Shown here one piece after another: positions 13,501-26,441 of a stretch of DNA of 64,000 bases. Each line of letters starts with the position of its first letter. Within the stretch, counting starts at the first letter, position 1. Both the position numbers and the translations under genes were made by a program. Source of the DNA: Lingula anatina (taxonomy: Eukaryota > Brachiopoda > Lingulata > Lingulida > Lingulidae); contig NW_019775439.1 in assembly GCF_001039355.2 (NCBI RefSeq), positions 126,001 through 190,000 on the forward strand, written 5' to 3'. The notes beneath the pieces were generated by a model, which saw only the letters and a list, made by a program, of their open reading frames with translations, had not been told where the DNA came from and did not search any database.

Positions 13501-15315
13501 GTTCAGCTCAGTTAAAAAATTGTTCTAGGAAGATGTTTGGTAGTGAGCTTTATTATAATACTGCCCACAGGCATAGGTGGGGGATCGGGAAAGGGGGGGG
13601 AGAGATAAATCCAAATCTGAGGGGAAGCATACATCTCTACTGCACTAAGCCAAACCATCAAAACTCCATTGGAAAAGGCGTCCTACACTCTTTAAGTCTC
13701 AGTTATGTACAGGTCTCAACCTGACACAGAAGTCTGGCTCTGTTGCACTAAGTTAAACAGTCACAAGTGGAATAGAAATGCAGCCTCATACTCACTTTGA
13801 ACTCTAAAATCTAACTGAAAATATACTATGGTTTTCACAAACATGGCTTTAAATAGTAAAATGGTTGCAATGTTAATGGCAGTGCAACCCCACACTTTTT
13901 TTTTAAGTTTTAAGATGTTAATCCTAAAGTCTAATTAAGAAATACCTGATATGAAAGCATATCTCTGCTGCAGGGTCTCTGCCACGTCGAGGACTGTTAA
14001 CTCACATCTCGTCTCTCCCATCACATAGTCTGTAATCATAAATATATATATACAGTTAACTCACATCTCGTCTCTCCCATCACATAGTCTGTAATCATAA
14101 ATATATATATACAGTTAACTCACATCTCGTTTCTCCCATCACTTAGTCTGTAATAATAAATATATACAGTTAACTCACATCTCGTCTCTCCCATCACATA
14201 GTCTGTAATCATAAATATATACAGTTAACTCACATCTCATCTCTCCCATCACATAGTCTGTAATAATACATAAATATATAAATTTAAAGAAACTATCTGA
14301 TTCAGTTACTAGTGGTACATGAAGTTAAAATACTGATTTGGTCATTTGTTGAAATACATCATACCCCTTCATAGTCTGAAACAAAAGCAAGTAACTTACG
14401 GTAAAACAACAATTATAAGTGTATAGAAAGTTGATCAACTCAAATCTCAATCAAAGGAAATGGAATTCCAAAAATATTAGCCTGGTAACTTGAGAAATAT
14501 TGTTATAAGTATTATTATTTTTGGAACCAGTTTCAGATGCCATCTTTGATACCAACAACAACAACAACAACAACTTAATATCATAATCTTTACTTATCCA
14601 TCTTACTACATCCAACTATTTTTTTGTTTCCCAATTTTTTCTTTGCTTCTATTCTGCACTTGTACTAATTTTATCAACTGATATCTTATCTCGACTTTCA
14701 CACAGTCTAAAGAAAATCCTACAAATAATTACTTGAGATATAATTTCCATTATAGGACAATTGCATACACACAAAAAAGGGGAAAAAAATTAAAAATCAG
14801 AAAACCTTTCATTTTCCCACAAATATAATACCCATGCCCATAACTCGTTAAGAAGAGTAAATCTTACAGATAAAAATCCTTTGAAGGATTCCGCAAACAG
14901 GCCACAATTGGATCTTCCAAAGCAAATACGATATGATTTGAAATCTCCCCGTCACAACATCAAACTTTTCAGACAATCCAATCAAGAGGCTGTGTACGTA
15001 ACAATGCCTATACTGCAGATAAACTTTATTGAGAATCCTATAGATTTATCATTACTGGATCCCAGTGTTATTCTAAAGTCAGTGTCTAGACAACTTGTCA
15101 TTTCTCACGTTCATGATAACAAAGCTGCAAAATTTGATCAATATGATGTTTAAGGCAGAGAGAGTTTGAAGTGTAATCAATGGTCTGGACTTAATTGGAT
15201 GACAAGCCTGTAGGCAGGGAGTGGTTTGAATCCAAATTTTGATCTAAGTGCTATGAACATGTGTAGTTTCATGGTAAAAAAGTGCATTTGTTTAGAGGCC
15301 TATATGAAATTGCTG

Positions 15316-15370
<55 letters not shown>

Positions 15371-16783
15371 TGTGTACATGTGCATGTATGTGCGTGGTAA
15401 TCTCCATTTCCATGGGAACCACAAATTAACCTTCAACCATACCTCCTGCATACAAACATATTTACTAGTATGTATCTTCTCTTCTAATTAAAACATCAAT
15501 TTCTGACTTCATTTTGACAGCACTCTGGCCAAAGACCTGCACAATATTACAGCCCAACCAAAACTAGAGGATGAGAGAGGCGANTCAGGGCACAGACCGT
15601 GATCATAAGATAGCACGAATAGAAAATAGATTTTTAGAAAATAGACATTCCATGTGAACGAAGCCTAATACATATACCTGTAGCTTAGAAAAAATATGGA
15701 ACATTACAGAGATATGCCTAAAAAGACACAAAAGTAGTAGACAAATAGCACTACACGTTTACACTTTAGCACAGACGATAAGACAGATAAATGGATGGTA
15801 CTAGTTACACTTATGAAATGATGAAAAGACAGACAAAAAGCTATTACATATCAGAATATTCCAGTCAAAACTACTGGCACATTTACAATGCAAGAGAAAT
15901 GAAGAAAACACAATGCTATCATATCTAATGACTATGAATGTCGATAAAAGCACAGATACGCATTTATATAATATGAGCTACTGCCATTAGGTGAGAATAG
16001 AAAAACATTACAGCTACACATAACAGGATTAGAGTGAAGCTCAATGAAAAGAGATGCATGGAAATACTACACATTAATGAACATACAGCAGGTGCCGTTG
16101 TCCAGTAAGATTTACATCTATGATCAAATATAAAATCTCTAAAATATTGATATTTTTAAAAAAGTATCTATGATTATTGCCATTCACACAAACAGGGATG
16201 TATTAAATTACTGAAGGACCTGTAGTAATTTGTTATAAAGGAGAACATGTACGGAGCTGTACTTCAGGGTCTTGTTCAGGGACCCATGGCACATTATATA
16301 GTCTAAGATGTATAAAAGAGCCCAAAATGAAAGGTCTCTACTAATATGTATCTTTAATTTTATACAAGTACCAAAATGTGGGGCTCTTTAACAGGAATGT
16401 CAAAAAGTTCCTGAAACACACATACCGATACCTATAGTAAAAAGACCCTAGTAATGGGTCCTTATATACCAAGCCCTAGTGAAGGGCATGCAGCGTTTAT
16501 CATAAATTTAAAGGGCCTCGAGTGTGCAGCTAAAACACAGGTTCCTAGGACATGGTTGATAAAATTTGTTTCTTTTTTGCTGAAATTCTAATCCATAACT
16601 ACATACAGACACACAAACACATTGATAAACAGTAGGAGGGGGGAGAAACATCTACTGTAACAGCCAGTACCTCAACCCCTTATTCTCCCTTCCTGGGGTA
16701 ACATCACGAATGTCGCTGCAGAAAATGCGGTAGATAAGTCAATGTTACTAATAGTTAATGTGTTTAAATAGCCACATTTATAA

Positions 16784-16839
<56 letters not shown>

Positions 16840-19800
16840 TAGCACTTGTATTCATTTGTCTATCTGTCAATATATGTTAATACTAGACTAAAGCACTGAT
16901 CATTTACAATACATCTTTCAAATGGCTTCCAAATTCACAATGGTTGTAGGTAAGTGGTTATGTACTGTTAGTGCTAGTTCAAATGCTGATATGCTTTAAA
17001 TTATTCAACCAGTGAGCAAAAGTTTCAAGATAAAATGTGAAACTCTTCACATTCTGATTATTACTTACAAATTACAAAATTGCAAAATCAATATTCATCA
17101 CTTGTAATTTATTTTTCTTACATCTTAAATTTCAAAACTTTCCGACAATCTTTCACAACAAGTACTAATATGTAAGTTATTAAAATGAGCCATGACACAT
17201 TGTTATCTGTTCCTAGAGGTTCAAATTGCAAAAAAAATTCATTACTTATGTCATTTTACGTAATGAGGGATTACTGTGCAACGTGCAAGAGTGCCTTTAA
17301 TTTATAAAATGAAAAGGAGAAGTTAAATTTTCTTACGATGGTATACTGCACAGGTATGTCACTACATCCTGGTACTGTTGTTCTGTGACTTCAGAGTTGT
17401 GAGGATTGTCTGGCAGCGACATGATTGGACAGCCATCCCTCGACCTGCCACCTGGTGGTGAAAAATATCATTAATAAATGTCAGATTTCTTAGATATACG
17501 GTAATTCTCCAATCTATACGAACGATTTAAATTAATTATTTTTGGAAGATAATCATTTTGTTCGTAAGGCTTGAAATTCAGTCTGCTAAAAATTGCCACG
17601 CGTTCGTATCCATTGAAATACGAATGGAATACGGCTGTACCGGAAGTTATCTCCACTTACTTACATTGCTAAGTGTAAGCATTACTTTCAGATTAAATCA
17701 CTGTGATCAGCTTTTAGCACAAACAAATTATTCTTGCGATATTGCAATGAATTAAAACAAACTAAACAAAAGTCGGGAATTCAAGTTAAGAAACAATTTC
17801 TTCATACTAGAGAGGTACATTTCTCCCAAGACAAGACAACATCGTTTTTCCCTGTTATGTTTTACCAAGACAGGACAACATCGTTTTTCCCAACTTCTGT
17901 CAAAAACAGACAAGAATATTTGCGTATCCAGTTGCATATTTTATTCATTGCATGTTTACTTTTAATATGATTTCACATATAGAAAATTTGCAATATTAAT
18001 AATGTCACCCCCCATTAGGCCTACATAAATTTCTTCCGTAAAAACAAAATACTTGAAACTCCTCACAGTAGATATCACTGACGTTAATAGAGATTATACT
18101 TGATATAAAAAATAACATCAGCTCAATTCACGTCTATTTATGAAAGTCTTTTACAGAATATTAATTTGCACGCAATCAATGTAAACTTAATTAGAAAAAA
18201 TACAGAAAACTGCAGGCAAATTTGTATAAAGTCATACGGCACCTTTATGTTTCACAATCACCAATATCAGTAAGGTTTACCTAATAGTTGTTCATGAGAC
18301 AAGGTCTTTAACAAGGAAAAACAAACAAACAAACAAACCAAAAAGCATGAACTTTATCACAACTCAAATTAAAAAAAATAATAAATACAATACAAGACAG
18401 AACTCCTCTTAAAAATTTAATTTCCTAATGACTACCAAAAGCAAATGAAAAACTCAATCATTGACTATGGATTTCTCATACTCTTCTGTTGTGCGTGGGT
18501 TTTACGTTTATAGATTTTACTGGAAACCAGTTATTGGTGAAACACCGATGGCGGATGTTGATGATCCAGTCGGCCGGCAGAAGTTAAGAAATGATAATAA
18601 ACAGTAAGTAATTTATGTGTACTGATGCTTTCAATAATTTCTCAATAACAATAGGGTTTAAAAACTGGCCTGCAGCTGCCGGCGGGCAGGTTGCGTCCTT
18701 CTATCGTCTCATTCAAAAACAGCACAAATACATGATAACAATCTCTCCTGTCAAGTGGCAGTTCCTTTGTTTGGAACGGTGGTCTGAAAACTCGCTTTGA
18801 CGAATCATGGGGCGAGTTTCAATTGGGCACACTTTCTTGCGTTCGGAAAATTTAAATTGTGCCCAAGGTGAGTTTAGCGATCGTTCGTACAGAACGGAGA
18901 CAAAAAATTCAGATTCAGAGAAAAAACGTTTCGTTCGTAATTATTGCGGCGTTCGTATAGATTGGAGAATTACCGTACTCAATTCTGATTCTCTGTTGTT
19001 CTTGAATCAAGCATTATTGATTGACTATTCATTTAATGGTGTGCAGGAACACAACACATTACATTAATTTATTCACTACAATGTTGAGGACATTCAAAGA
19101 TTTCTCTCTGATTGGGAAATCCCTTAATGCCAATTAATCATACTGCATTCAGCGCATTATCAATGAATTATTAATTAACAACAAGACTGTAAGATTCAAT
19201 CTCAATCTGCTTAATTAATCAATTAGATATAGACATATTAACTGTAGTGCTTGGGAGAGAGCTCTGGGTCAACTATATGTGTAAGTTTACTTTGTGACTG
19301 TTATAATATAATTGTTTTTATTAATTTGAGATTCTGAAAGAGCCCCTGGTTCAGCTCAGTTAAAACATTGTTCTAGGAAGCAGATGTTTGGTGGTAAGCT
19401 TTATTATAATGCTGCACATAGGCATAGGTGGGGGATTGGGAAAGGGGGGGGGGAGATAAATCCAAATCTGAGTTGAAAGCATGTCTCTACTGCACTAAAC
19501 CAATTAAACCATCAAAACTCCATTGGAAAAGGCGTCCTTACACTCTTTAAGTCTCAGTTATGTACAGGTCTCAACCTGACATAAAAGTCTGACTCTGCTG
19601 CACTAAGTTAAACAGTCGCAAGTCGAATATAAATGCAGCTTCATACTCACTTTAAACTCTAAAATCTAACTTGAAATATACTATGGTTTTCACAAACATG
19701 GCTTTAAATAGTAAAATAGTCACAATCTAAATGGCCATGCAACAATGCAACCCCACACTTTTTTTGAAGTTTTAAGATGTTAAGCCTAAAGTCTAATTAA

Positions 19801-21848
19801 GAAATACCTGATATGAAAGCATATCTCTGCTGCAGGGTCTCTGCCACATCAAGGACTGTTAACTCACATCTCGTCTCTCCCATCACATAGTCTGTAATCA
19901 TAAATATATACAGTTAACTCACATCTCGTCTCTCCCATCACATAGTCTGTAATCATAAATATATACAGTTACTTGTAACTCACATCTCATCTCTCCCATC
20001 AACATACCGTAGTCTGTAATAATACATATATTTTTTAAGTTAACTCACATCTCATCTCTCTCATCAACATAGTCGGTAATAATACATAATATTATATCTT
20101 TTAAGTAACTTTCAGTTACTAGAGGTACATGAAGTTAAAATACTGATTTGGTCATTTGCTGAAATATATCATACCCCGTCATAGTCTGAAACAAAAACAA
20201 GTAACTAAAGGTAAAGAAACAATTATAAGTGGGTAGAAAGCTGATCAATTCAAATCTCAATCAAGGAAAGGGAATTCCAAAAATATTGGCCTGGTAACTT
20301 GAGAATTATCATTATTATTATTTTTGAAACCAGTTTCAGATGCCATATTTGATAACAATAATAACAACAACAACTTAACAAAATTTTTACTTATCCATCT
20401 TACTATATCCAACTGTATTTTTGTGTTCTAATTTTTTCTTTGCTTCTATTCTGAACTTGTACTAATTTTATCAACTGATATCTTATCTCAACTTTCACAA
20501 AGTATAAAGAAAATCCTACAAATAATTACTTGAGACATAAATTCCATTATAGGACAATTGCATACACACACAAAAAAAGAAAAAAAAATTAAAAATCAGA
20601 AAACCTTTCATTTTCCCACAAATATAATACCCATGCCCATAACTCGTTAAGAAGAGTAAATCTTCCAGATAAAAATCCTTTGAAGGATACTGAAAACAGG
20701 CCACAATTGGATCTTCCAAAGCAAATATGATATAATTTGAAATCTCCCCGTCACAACATCAAACTTTTCAGACAATCCAATCAAGAGTCTGTGTACGTAA
20801 CAATTCCTATACTGTAGATAAACTTTATTGAGAATCCTATAGATTTATCATTACTGGATCCCAGTGTTATTCTAAAGTCAGTGTCTAGACAACTTGTCAT
20901 TTCTCACGTTCATGATAACAAAGCTGCAAAATTCGATCAATATGATGTTTCAGGCAGAGGGAGTTGGACGTGTAATCAATGGTCTGGACTTAATTGGATG
21001 ACAAGCCCATTGGCAGGGAGTGGTCTGAATCCAAATTTAGATCTAGTGGCTATGAACATCAGGCCTACCCAACTACCAGACTCGGCACCAAATGATCCAG
21101 AATTCACCGGTAGATCAGACCACACTGCCCGTTTTCAAGGTGTGTGTCAGATCGCATTACACAGTATCATACCCTGAACAAATTTTGAGTGGTGATGCAA
21201 TGTTATTCAACCCCGCTGAGAATCGTCACTATCACATCGCGTACTAGGCAAGAGCGGTGTCGCGTCTGATACTGTGTAATTTCTGACTTCATTTTGACAG
21301 CACTCTGGCCAAAGACCTGCACAATATTACAGCCCAACCAAAATATTCTGCACCAAAATATTGACAAACTGAAAAAGTTACAAAACATAATTTATCCTTG
21401 CCAAAGAAAACTTAAACAATTGGCAGAAATCTAATTTTCTAGCACAAATATAACATTTTCCAACATTTGATGAAGATCAAATCTGTCTTCAAAAGGAAAA
21501 TACTGAGGCTCCCCCAGTAAATCAAAATATCGATACTTTTCCACCGTCACTGATGGTCATTTTATCTACCAGACCTTCTACGCCAATAGAACGTGTCACA
21601 CTACAATGCAATAACAAATTATTGATTTTGCAGAACACAGCTGCTCGTTACAGCTATAACAGTAACAATACGCAGTTGCCATTTTACTGTAATAACTCAA
21701 GGTTCGATTTATGTTGGTGTTGGCTTTAATCAGGATGCAGCAGCTCCCAAAATTGAGAAAAGACAACACACTTCCAACACTGCCTTTTGACTGAGGATTT
21801 TCATATCTTTATCAGACAAACTTCAAAACTGATAATCCTTTACGCTGC

Positions 21849-21899
<51 letters not shown>

Positions 21900-24800
21900 G
21901 AGTGAACGCTTGCAAGCAAAAAATAAGTGTCGCCAACATTCACTGCTCACTGCCTCTCCTTCCACAAAATTATCCTAAAACACATCTAAGCTAAATCACC
22001 ATAGCAACCACAGTTAAGTGCAGTATGGTTGATTGATCACCAGAAATTCCCTGCCTATCCATGGTAATTTCCAGGTTTCGTTGAGTACCTGTTCACTCCC
22101 TTTGTCTCATTATTAAAGCCTGGTCATGAACAGAGTCTCTCGAAGCCTTTTGAGTGATAAGAATATAGCCGAGTGAAACATGTATTTTTTTTTTCACTTT
22201 TTTTTGCAACTCACCAGATTAAGAAAGGCACAAAATATATTTTTTTCTTTACCACTTGCCAATTGAGGAAGCCATGAACAGAATATCTTCATTAAGCAAT
22301 ATTTGAAAACACAAGCTATACTTAACCTGCAGGTCTCTCATGTAAGCATGGTAATGCCCCCACACTGGAAACACAGTAATACTGTTTGTGTACGTGTTTT
22401 ACTGATGCATTCGTTAACGCAGTCAGACTTGTTATTACTTCCGTCAGCTGACCCTCTTGTTGATAAGATAATCAGCTTGTCTAGGTTACAGTATCTGTAT
22501 ATACTGCTGTAATACATACATGTGTCAAACGTATATTGCGTGTTTGATATTGTTAATATACGAATACACGTGCGTGCACACACACACACATATGGAGGTT
22601 AACGCGCTGAGGGTGTTAATGTCAAATCTCTCACTTACTAGTGACCAGTCACAGTATTCAATGTGCTACCCCCCCTTCCCTCAACCAATGATAGATGACA
22701 TATATTAATAATAGTAAGGATGGTAACAAACAGACTTCTTTATGATTAAGTCTAAAAACATTTTTTAATTAATTAACATGCTACTGAACAGAACAGATCC
22801 TGGAGGAAACATGATAAATGTCACACAGGACTATAGATAGAATCCTTATATATTGTGACAGGTGATTACTGGCTTTCATGTCTTTTTGTCCTATACAATA
22901 GGACAGTCACTTGCAAGTGATTCATTAACAAAAAATTTAAAGCAACTAGAAAATGAGTCTGTGCATATTTGGACATTATGTACATCCATGCATATGTGTG
23001 TACTTGAGTGCATGTATGCAACTGCATGTGTGCACTGGTTCATACTCTCATACAGGTGAGTGAATATATGTAAAGTATTACATACCTGGATGCTGCGAAA
23101 TCCTCATTTCATGAAAATTCTTTAAAGAAAAGCAATTGCTCTCTGCTAGTGAAAAATCCGGAAATCTTCTAATTCAGTGGTTTCAGTATAAATATATATT
23201 ATCCTAAAATCAAACAGATTTCCAACTGCTTGCATTCACAAAAATCAAATGCACTCATCCAAGAAAAATCCCAAGTCAAAAATTTTGATTGTTTGAGACG
23301 TTTAGAATCAACGATTAAATCCTATGCTGCATTTTGCCATCAAGGAAATAAAGTCACTCATTGACAAAATGATAAGCCAGAAGTTAAACTGCCTAGACAA
23401 AACACTGCATATCGAGTCTTTCTTTTGCAAGGCAAAATTTATCCAACAATAGAGTACACAGATCTACAGAATTTAATTCCAGCTTCAAACAATCAAGCTC
23501 AGCGAGCCTCTTGAATTTTGGGCACTGTAAATCTTGAATGTGTTGTCAAAATGTTGATACAGTATGTGGGCTGATTTTGTCCATATCCAATATAACATAT
23601 CAAAATATGTCATAATATATAATATCCATCACTTTGCAGTTTCTCATCTGGAATTTTGTTCTCTGGTTCAAATATCCTTGAATATATACTAGCTTTTCAC
23701 ACTGCTGTCTTTAATTTAAAAACGGATCAAGTGTAAGAAGAATGAGCAGTCATTTTTCACCAAATACACATTCCATACATAGTCATGAACTGTTGGATTA
23801 ACATTAATATCATTAGTTAGTACATGTACTTCCCTGTCGGACAATTTGCTAAAAATTCACATCCTACCGGTAGAATGTTCCACTTGTTCATAAGAAGCCC
23901 AGTGCTTTTATCCACAAAGTCAATACACTTAGTGAACTAATCACAAAATAAAGCTATCACCTCGATGGCCTCATGAATTTTCGTACTTTTAAAAATTCAG
24001 GTGTACTGTCATTCTAGAATAGATAATTCTTCATAATTATATATCCAGCGTCCCATTCACAAACCACATCCAACCAGTGTATGTCTTCAGGCTACTGAAT
24101 TCATATTAATAATATTACTTTAAAAGTTTATAAACTGCNTAAAGCTATCACCTCGATGGCCTCATGAATTTTTCGTACTTTTAAAAATTCAGGTGTACTG
24201 TCATTCTAGAATAGATAATTCTTCATAATTATATATCCAGCGTCCCATTCACAAACCACATCCAACCAGTGTATGTCTTCAGGCTACTGAATTCATATTA
24301 ATAATATTACTTTAAAAGTTTATAAACTGCTGAGTAAATATCCTTATGACTCAGTTGATAAATATTCTTATCATTGCAAGCTGGTTTTTTTTAAATTTAA
24401 GTGTCACCTTCTTGGCTGTTACCCTCATTTCTTCCCTGTCAACCAACCACTAGTACCTGCAATTTTGACTTCAGTAATGGCTGTTGTTCAAATTCATATC
24501 CTTGAATTTTAAAATTGGCCTTTGAGAGTTGCTACCATGCTGTAGTATTCAAAAAAGCCATTTATCACACACCTGACCTCCCTGGATTTCTAAGCATATT
24601 TCACTGTGTGTGAAAGTTACTGAAATTTTGTTTGACAGCTCGTAAAAAAGTTGGATATTATTTCGAGAGTCACATCCTTCAATGTGTCACAATAATTTAT
24701 GAATCCTACTCATCTCCTGCACGCGCTTTGGTGAAAATCATCATCATGAGACACTTGCACAGTTCTAGAGTTCCAACTAATATTTTCCAATCACTTCAAG

Positions 24801-26392
24801 ACTTCATTTGTCACCACTTGTTCATATATTTGAATAAATAAGGTACAAAAGCTGCTTGAGTAAGACCTTAAATCAAAAACACATCCTCTGTCAATTCTGT
24901 CACCTGAGATTCCAAGCAAGCTAAATCAATCCACTTTGTGTAAACAAACATCTAGTCATATGCCTCATATAACAATATGACATACAGTACTCTAACAGTA
25001 ATTACTTCTGTTTATATATCTGTTCCCTAAATGGAGTGTTCACCAATTGCCGAGCTTTAAGCTGAAAAAAATGGTCAACTCTTTCTAGTAAATGTGCCAT
25101 ATTGGATTCCAGGTACACAAATCACCTTTGTAAAAAGACTCTGATCCTTACCTAAATCATATGTACTAGCACATCCCAAGTATAATACTGTAATAATCAC
25201 ACATAGAATACTGCACTGGTATTTACAACATAAAGCTTCAAAAAACAGTCTTCCGTTTATAATAAAAGTGCCATTTTGAATCCCAGGTATATAATCCAGC
25301 TGGTGTAAAAGCTAGAGCTCTCCTAATCATGGGTCTATATACTGCGAGTTCTGTGTAGCACAGCCACATTAGTCGGCAAATACCGATCAATGATTTTGTG
25401 TGCGTAGAATCCCATGTATGTATGTCGGTGCTACTAATCAGCATTAAATGCTGCTATTATTAGAAGTTATGATAAGTAGGTGGTCAATGATGTTTAATAA
25501 ATACGGTATCTACTAGATAAATTTGAATAAATCTGATTATATTTAATTAAGTAGTATCTTAATATTAAAAACATATCATGCACATTAGAATTTTATCTTA
25601 CAAAAAAAAAATCCTTGAATTTTCAATATATATGGTAACCATAACCACCGATATAAATCCTATCCAATGCTGATGAAAATGTTAGAAATATATTATTATC
25701 TATAAAACTTCTCCATATTTATTCTAATACTCTAATTTCTATATATTTATTTCTAATATTCTACTTTCAGATACAAGTAAGATTCACCAGCTTATATAAC
25801 TAGTTCATGACTCTAAATTTAGAAAATGAGAACTCAGATACACAAAAAACTACAAAATCTCAACAAGGTTTTTAGGAACCAAGCTTTGATAATATATGTG
25901 GCATTTTAGGTCCTCAATGAAATGCATTTACATGCAACTATCATAGTGGCAGAGGGATTAGAGAATTGGGGGGGGGGGGGGGGGGGCACAAAATATTTAA
26001 AATAAAACAGGGTTCTACCTGACTCATCTGATTAAATTACCAAACCTGTATGAAGTTGTCTTTTTGGCTTCCATAGCAACTTAGAGATCACTATCACGGA
26101 AGCACTCAGATTACAAAGTATTATATCACAGAAAGAGATATCAAAGGCCCAAATTATCTTGTCAAAGTACCAGTTTCCACCTGTGATGTATTGCATTTCC
26201 AGACATGTAGAGCTAATGATAATTATGGTTTGAGTAGTAGTCTAGACATTAATGAGGTGACTGTTGAACATGACAATGTCAGTTATTCAATTAGAGGCAG
26301 TATTGTAACTGTTTTTAAATGAGATGCATAAACCAGGACAAAATACCTTGGAGAGTAAATCCGCCCTCCTCTTCTACACACATTCACACACA

Positions 26393-26441
<49 letters not shown>

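Larger units (their letters stand above)
11215..15583. repeat. Allele A segment, duplicated as 15585-21340
   Basis: Bounded by single N bases at 11214 and 15584. It matches the next segment over nearly its full length with substitutions and indels, and contains MCF2L exon 2, exon 3 and the optional exon in the same order and orientation. The last part (15226-15480) differs and carries a CT/GT microsatellite. Confidence 0.85.
15585..21340. repeat. Allele B segment, alternative haplotype of 11215-15583
   Basis: Its first 22 bases repeat the last bases before the N at 11214, so the left flank continues directly into this segment. It is longer than allele A mainly because of a 1.48-kb transposon (17499-18975) and a TA microsatellite. 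After about 21340 the sequence is single-copy. Confidence 0.85.

Noticed and set aside
13994-14272. CRISPR-like array because of regular 52-60-base repeats
   Set aside because: The units are direct tandem repeats without unique spacers, they derive from an exon boundary, and the DNA is animal.
14881-15153. 90-codon open frame in allele A
   Set aside because: The allelic copy at about 20690-20960 is interrupted by stop codons, there is no splice context, and no homology is recognised.
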